Origin: Actinomycetota bacterium
Lineage (GTDB): Bacteria; Actinomycetota; Thermoleophilia; Gaiellales; Gaiellaceae
Direction: 5' to 3'
DNA: 36,094 bases
Assembly: GCA_005888365.1 (NCBI GenBank)
Contig: VAWZ01000006.1
Span: 1-36,094, forward strand
The translations under genes and the position numbers were made by a program. The notes under the pieces are model-generated. The model saw nothing but the letters and a program-made list of their open reading frames with translations. It searched no databases and had not been told where the DNA came from. Positions 33,095-36,094 of the stretch are shown here, piece after piece. Each line of letters begins with the position of its first letter. Positions within the stretch are counted from its first letter, which is position 1.

Positions 33095-33130
33095 ATCGAG
33101 CCACGTCTCGGAGCGAGAACGTGGCTCGAT
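33095..33130 (-). terminator. Long hairpin downstream of the secreted low-complexity protein gene
   Basis: ATCGAGCCACGT / ACGTGGCTCGAT, 12 perfect pairs, with an inner CTCG-GAG-CGAG. It lies 22 bases after the minus-strand stop at 33152; on that strand it is followed by GACTTTCC. Confidence 0.7.
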
Positions 33131-33151
33131 AAGACATGCCGTTGGCTGAGG

Positions 33152-33577
33152 CTACTTGTTCTTGCCCTTGCCCTGGCCGTTTCCGTTGCCGTTGCCATTG
33201 GTGCCGGTCGTGCTCGTAGTGCTCGTCGTCGTCGTGGTGCCGGTCGTGTGCTTGTTGCCCTTCCCCTTGCCGTGCCCGTTGCCGTGACCCTTGCCCTTCG
33301 TCACGGCGGTCGTGCCGGCGGAGGTGTTCACGGATTGGCTTGCACACGCTCCGAGCGTGTCGCCGTGCCGGAGGTGCGCAGGCACCGCGGCGGCGGCCAC
33401 TGAGATCGTGTGGAACGGCTTCTTCTTCGAGTGGGTGCGGTGGCAGACAAGCACCTTGTACTGGTACTGCGCCGACGACGGCTTGCCGAGCGCGACGGTC
33501 GCCATGACGGCAAGAGACGTCAACATGGCCGCTGCGAGACCGAGCGCAGCTGCGGCCCGAAGCATGCTCTTTCTCAT
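33152..33577 (-). CDS. Secreted protein with VCHRT domain and Gly/Lys/Asn/Thr-rich tail
   Basis: A 141-residue exported protein. The signal peptide covers about 1-31 (MLRAAAALGLAAAMLTSLAV). The core, YKVLVCHRTHSKKKPFHTIS ... AVPAHLRHGDTLGAC, is a motif I recall from other actinobacterial secreted proteins; its two cysteines and several histidines could bind metal or pair. From about residue 88 the protein is low-complexity: GKGHGNGHGKGKGNK, a Thr/Ser run, and GNGNGNGQGKGKNK, highly basic, suited to binding wall polymers or nucleic acid. AAGGAG lies 6 bases before ATG 33577. The much longer open frame upstream is antisense-like and rejected. TAAGGT (about 33612) is a possible -10. Confidence 0.75.
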   Translation of the reverse strand: MRKSMLRAAAALGLAAAMLTSLAVMATVALGKPSSAQYQYKVLVCHRTHSKKKPFHTISVAAAAVPAHLRHGDTLGACASQSVNTSAGTTAVTKGKGHGNGHGKGKGNKHTTGTTTTTSTTSTTGTNGNGNGNGQGKGKNK

Positions 33578-33750
33578 CCCCGCTCCTTTCCCCTCCCCAT
33601 CGCTTGGCGGCTTGACCTTACCCCAGACTGGTCGCCACTCGAACCCGAACCCTGCGCCCCCGATCGAGTGATCGGAAAGCGAGGAGCCTCGCGAACCAGG
33701 CGCAGTGTCGCACGCGGGAGCCCGGGCACGAAGCCTTGCCGCGAGCGCTC

Positions 33751-35202
33751 CTAGTCGACGAGCAGGCGCAGCGCGAGCGCGATCACTGCCACCGACAGCG
33801 CGGCCGACGCGACGCCGATCCGCGCCGTCAGGCCGATCGCGATCGTGTCTCGGTCGACCCGCGCAGCCACGAGCAGTCCTACCGCGACGAGAAGGCCCGC
33901 CAAGGTCACGGCCGGCATCTCCCAGTCCCAGTCCAGCCCCGCATGGACGAGGAACGCGACGTACGCGCCGAGCGAGACCGACGCGAGCGAATGCTCGTGC
34001 TCGCGCACCGCGGCCACCAGCGGGACGACGAGCGCGGCAGCCAGCAGCAGCAGACCGAGCACCCCGAGCTCGGCGAGGGTCTCGAGGAAGAGGCTGTGGG
34101 CGTCGAGCACGGCGACGGGCATTCCGGCGCGCAACGAATACTGGAAGAAGGTCGCAGCTCCCGACCCGAGCCACGGGTTCTGGACGAACTCGTGCCAGGC
34201 CACCCGCCAGTAGTCGACTCTCGGACCTAGCGCACGGTCGACTCCGAGCACGCCAACCGCGGCGGCGCATGTGAGCGCCAGCGCGAAGACGGCTGGAACC
34301 ATCCACGAGAGCCTCTGCCTCCGGAGACGTGCCGCGAGCGGGCCGATTGCAAGGCTCGCGAGCGCGGAGGCGAGCATCAAGACCAGCAAGGCGAGAGTCA
34401 AGCGTGCGCCGGCAGAGGACAGCTGGCCGGGGGTCGCGTTCGCGGTTCTGAGCGACGTCGCCCTCAGCGTCGACAGGAGCGCCGCGGCGCCTGAAGCAGA
34501 CAGGACGAGCGCGGCCGCGACCAACTCCGCGCGCCGCGCCTCGACGACGACGAGCACGCCGAGCCCGGCCGCCAGCGCGACGACAGCGCCCCTGCTCTCG
34601 GTCAGCGCGAGGGCAGCCAGGAGCAGCGGAGTCGCCGACGCCCACAGCGCGCGCTCGACACGGTTCCGCGCGTGGACGGCGAGGCCGAGCGAGAGGAGGA
34701 CCCCGATCGCGGCCAGGATGCCGAGGGCGTTCGTGTACCCGAGGGGCTCGTTGAGACGAGTTCCGGAGACGACGTCCGTCGAGATCTTGCTCGTCGCCAG
34801 CAGCCGCTCACCCAGGCTGTAGCCGCACACGAGGACAGCGCCCGCCGCGACTCCACCAAGGAGGTCGTGAATGGTCGCGCTCTCCACGAGGAGCAGGAAC
34901 GCGAGCAGCGCAGCGACGTAGACGAGCCCGCGCTCGGCGTCGTGGAGCGATTGTGTCGGCGCGGACGACCAGGCCGCCGAGAGCGCCGTCCACGTCTCGA
35001 ACACCACCAGAGCCGCCAGTGCTAGGAGGTCGAGCTTCGAGAGCACGATCGGCTCCCGGAGAAGGATCACCATCCCCGCGAGCGAGCAGAGCGCGAGCGC
35101 GATCCAGAGCCAGCTTTCGCGGAAGTAGCCACCGTTGGCGAAGGAGACGGCGACGACGACCGCGGCACTGGAAGAGAAGACTCCAAGGCCGGCGAGCCGC
35201 AC
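33751..35202 (-). CDS. O-antigen ligase / WzyC-like polytopic membrane protein
   Basis: A 483-residue protein with about ten to twelve hydrophobic helices from residue 9 on. Between two C-terminal helices lies a large extracytoplasmic loop containing VDYWRVAWHEFVQNPWLGSGAATFF and LDAHSLFLETLAELGVLGLLLL; the HSLFLETLAELG pattern is the hallmark of the WaaL/Wzy polymerase-ligase superfamily. It probably ligates or polymerises a lipid-linked glycan on the outer face; the substrate is unknown. The phosphomannomutase at 8048 could supply sugars, but they are not linked. GTG 35202 has TAGCCT 8 bases upstream. A 173-base gap downstream holds a GCGAGG/CCTCGC hairpin near 33680. Confidence 0.88.
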   Translation of the reverse strand: MRLAGLGVFSSSAAVVVAVSFANGGYFRESWLWIALALCSLAGMVILLREPIVLSKLDLLALAALVVFETWTALSAAWSSAPTQSLHDAERGLVYVAALLAFLLLVESATIHDLLGGVAAGAVLVCGYSLGERLLATSKISTDVVSGTRLNEPLGYTNALGILAAIGVLLSLGLAVHARNRVERALWASATPLLLAALALTESRGAVVALAAGLGVLVVVEARRAELVAAALVLSASGAAALLSTLRATSLRTANATPGQLSSAGARLTLALLVLMLASALASLAIGPLAARLRRQRLSWMVPAVFALALTCAAAVGVLGVDRALGPRVDYWRVAWHEFVQNPWLGSGAATFFQYSLRAGMPVAVLDAHSLFLETLAELGVLGLLLLAAALVVPLVAAVREHEHSLASVSLGAYVAFLVHAGLDWDWEMPAVTLAGLLVAVGLLVAARVDRDTIAIGLTARIGVASAALSVAVIALALRLLVD

Positions 35203-35210
35203 GGCACCGG

Positions 35211-35216
35211 AGGCTA
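35211..35216 (-). promoter_or_regulatory. -10 element of the ligase-like gene
   Basis: TAGCCT on the minus strand, 8 bases before GTG 35202. Confidence 0.4.
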
Positions 35217-35486
35217 GAACCAGAATCGGCTGCCCGCCGCCTCCAAGGCATCCGTCCAGGAGGTTCGTTGTGCGTCACCGTCGGCGCAGCGGGCTCTCGG
35301 ATGCTCGAGAAGTGTGAATCCGAATTATCTCCCCAGCGAACAGTCCCGCCTGGACTCGAACATCCCTGCAAATGGGGCTTTTGTGGCGCCCAGAGGGGCA
35401 CCGGTGGGGGCACGCCGGTGCTCAGGCGGTCACGTCTGACGCGTTTGGTCACCTCCGAAACTGCGTCTCTGATAAGGAGAAAGTGT
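35217..35486. other. Gene-free interval between hicA remnant and ligase-like gene
   Basis: No coding pattern seen. It contains a GCACCGG/CCGGTGC hairpin (35398-35404 with 35415-35421), possibly the hicBA terminator, and a short T-arm-like string (TTCGAGTCC on the minus strand near 35350) without a tRNA around it. Confidence 0.5.
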
Positions 35487-35680
35487 TCAGCGCGACCCAG
35501 TCGGCGGCGGGATCTCGAGGTCGGTACAGATCTTGCGTGCAAGCCGGAAGTCGATCTCGCGGTGGCGTGGGACGGCAGTAGAACGCTCGGCGTCAAAGCC
35601 CGAGAAGTGTGGTTGCCGCCCTCCCGCAACAATCGCGCGCCGTGATTTCGAAGATGGCGCTCGAGGTCGCGGCGCTTCAC
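35487..35680 (-). pseudogene. hicA: HicA-family mRNA interferase toxin, frameshifted
   Basis: HicA toxins are small double-stranded-RNA-binding-fold RNases with one catalytic His. GTG 35680 opens VKRRDLERHLRNHGARLLRE GGNH, with the catalytic His expected in GGNH, but that frame then goes wrong. The rest, STAVPRHREIDFRLARKI then CTDLEIPPPTGSR, is in the neighbouring frame and ends at TGA 35487. One missing base near 35605-35612 restores a 64-residue protein of normal length and motif spacing. GTG overlaps the TGA of the hicB reading frame (GTGA), the normal coupling of such pairs. As read here the toxin is inactive, unless the base is a sequencing error. Confidence 0.8.
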
Positions 35681-35908
35681 GCGCCGATAACAAGCTCGAG
35701 CGGCTCGCTGTCGGTACCTTCGCAGACCTCGGGGGTGTCCTCCGAAGCGCAACTCGAGGATTCCGCGCAGTGCGTCGATCACGTTCGCCCTCGCCTCCTC
35801 GCGCGTCCGCCCCTGGCTGTGGGCGCCAGAGACCTCGGGGATTGAGGCGACCACCCAGCCCTCCTCGCCTTGCTCGTAGACGATCGTGATGACCAGCGAC
35901 TCGCTCAT
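35677..35908 (-). pseudogene. hicB: HicB-family antitoxin, frameshifted
   Basis: HicB antitoxins are partial-RNase-H-fold proteins that block HicA. ATG 35908 opens MSESLVITIVYEQGEEGWVV, ASIPEVSGAHSQGRTREEAR, ANVIDALRGILELRF, the usual HicB core. The C-terminal piece, EDTPEVCEGTDSEPLELVIG, is in another frame and ends at TGA 35677-35679. Removing one base of the CC at 35742-35743 joins them into 76 residues. As written, the upstream frame instead runs on into the hicA start frame. The gene order is hicB then hicA, as in many actinobacteria. No DNA-binding domain follows the HicB core. Confidence 0.8.
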
Positions 35909-36094
35909 CGCGGGAGCGCACACGGGAGCGGAGCCACCCCGTACCGGTGCTTCAGGAGTTCCGACCTCTCTTTCGACCCCGCATCGTCTAGCGTCACACG
36001 CTGCGGCGCTCTCCCTCGGAACCGTGACGCTCCGCCACCAGCCCCACTGCCGGTAGCGCAAAACCGCGTTCGAGATGTTGCGCAAGCCGAGATC
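35909..36094. promoter_or_regulatory. Region upstream of hicBA with a small dyad
   Basis: No gene seen to the right edge. AGCGT-CAC-ACGCT (35991-36003) is a perfect 5-bp dyad close to a possible minus-strand -10 (TAGACG, about 35987-35992); it may be an operator for the HicBA complex or chance. Confidence 0.3.

Noticed and set aside
33578-34645. Upstream extension of the secreted-protein frame by 356 codons
   Set aside because: Antisense-like composition in a different frame from the ligase-like gene on the same strand; the signal peptide and ribosome site fix the start at 33577.
35335-35375. T-arm-like string suggesting a tRNA or attachment site
   Set aside because: The flanks do not form a T stem, and no acceptor, D or anticodon arms are found; no repeat of it suggests integration.
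1-36094. CRISPR arrays, insertion sequences, prophage genes, rRNA
   Set aside because: None found by reading both strands; the tandem repeats present are short and inside or between ordinary genes.

Overview
The window is a dense, very G+C-rich bacterial chromosome segment with many GTG starts. The minus-strand block pdxS-pdxT-yebC ... ruvC-ruvA-ruvB, together with recJ and a bifunctional rel, is an actinobacterial arrangement. Collagen-like secreted proteins, MacB-type transport and frequent leaderless-looking promoters suggest a deep-branching Actinomycetota, perhaps Thermoleophilia (Gaiellales-like). The phylum is inferred from gene order and composition; the class is only a guess. No rRNA, convincing tRNA, CRISPR array, insertion sequence or prophage was seen.

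Layout. 1-1302: start of a cytochrome c maturation operon (ccmE, then ccmF running off the left edge). 1388-3619: small conserved proteins, a metallo-beta-lactamase-fold protein with an eroded metal site, and a coupled endonuclease IV-like TIM barrel. 3616-6558: a 980-residue cyclase/ATPase/TPR signalling protein. 6630-10476: a secreted beta-propeller, a phosphomannomutase, and a tightly overlapping trio of thioesterase, 46-residue ORF and GAF protein. 10477-10767: a gene-free convergent gap full of inverted repeats. 10768-17638: an envelope-stress-like island with a MprAB-like two-component system, a MacB-like ABC transporter, a secreted helical protein, HtrA, and a short orphan transcription unit. 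17638-21710: cupin-TPR protein, second propeller, rel. 21900-26942: recJ (interrupted by an in-frame amber codon), small proteins and ruvCAB. 27044-32827: lipoprotein, collagen-like protein, S9 peptidase, yebC, pdxT, pdxS. 32828-36094: a structured intergenic region, a secreted low-complexity protein, an O-antigen-ligase-like membrane protein, and a hicBA toxin-antitoxin pair broken by two frameshifts.

The most coherent new observation is a probable regulon. Four places carry CTTAG-like direct repeats at an exact 11-bp period: upstream of htrA and the response regulator, upstream of the MacB-like permease, upstream of the secreted helical protein, and upstream of a tiny unit (17455-17597) holding only a 35-codon ORF with a strong ribosome site, an internal 11-bp hairpin and a terminator. 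The repeats fit an OmpR/PhoB-type dimer, and the local two-component system is the obvious candidate regulator. The tiny unit could make a microprotein or a small RNA and looks undescribed.

A second theme is promoter architecture. About fifteen genes have a TANNNT-type -10 hexamer ending 6-8 bases before the start codon and no Shine-Dalgarno sequence, predicting leaderless mRNAs. At 24034-24047 one 14-bp palindrome supplies back-to-back -10 elements for two divergent genes.
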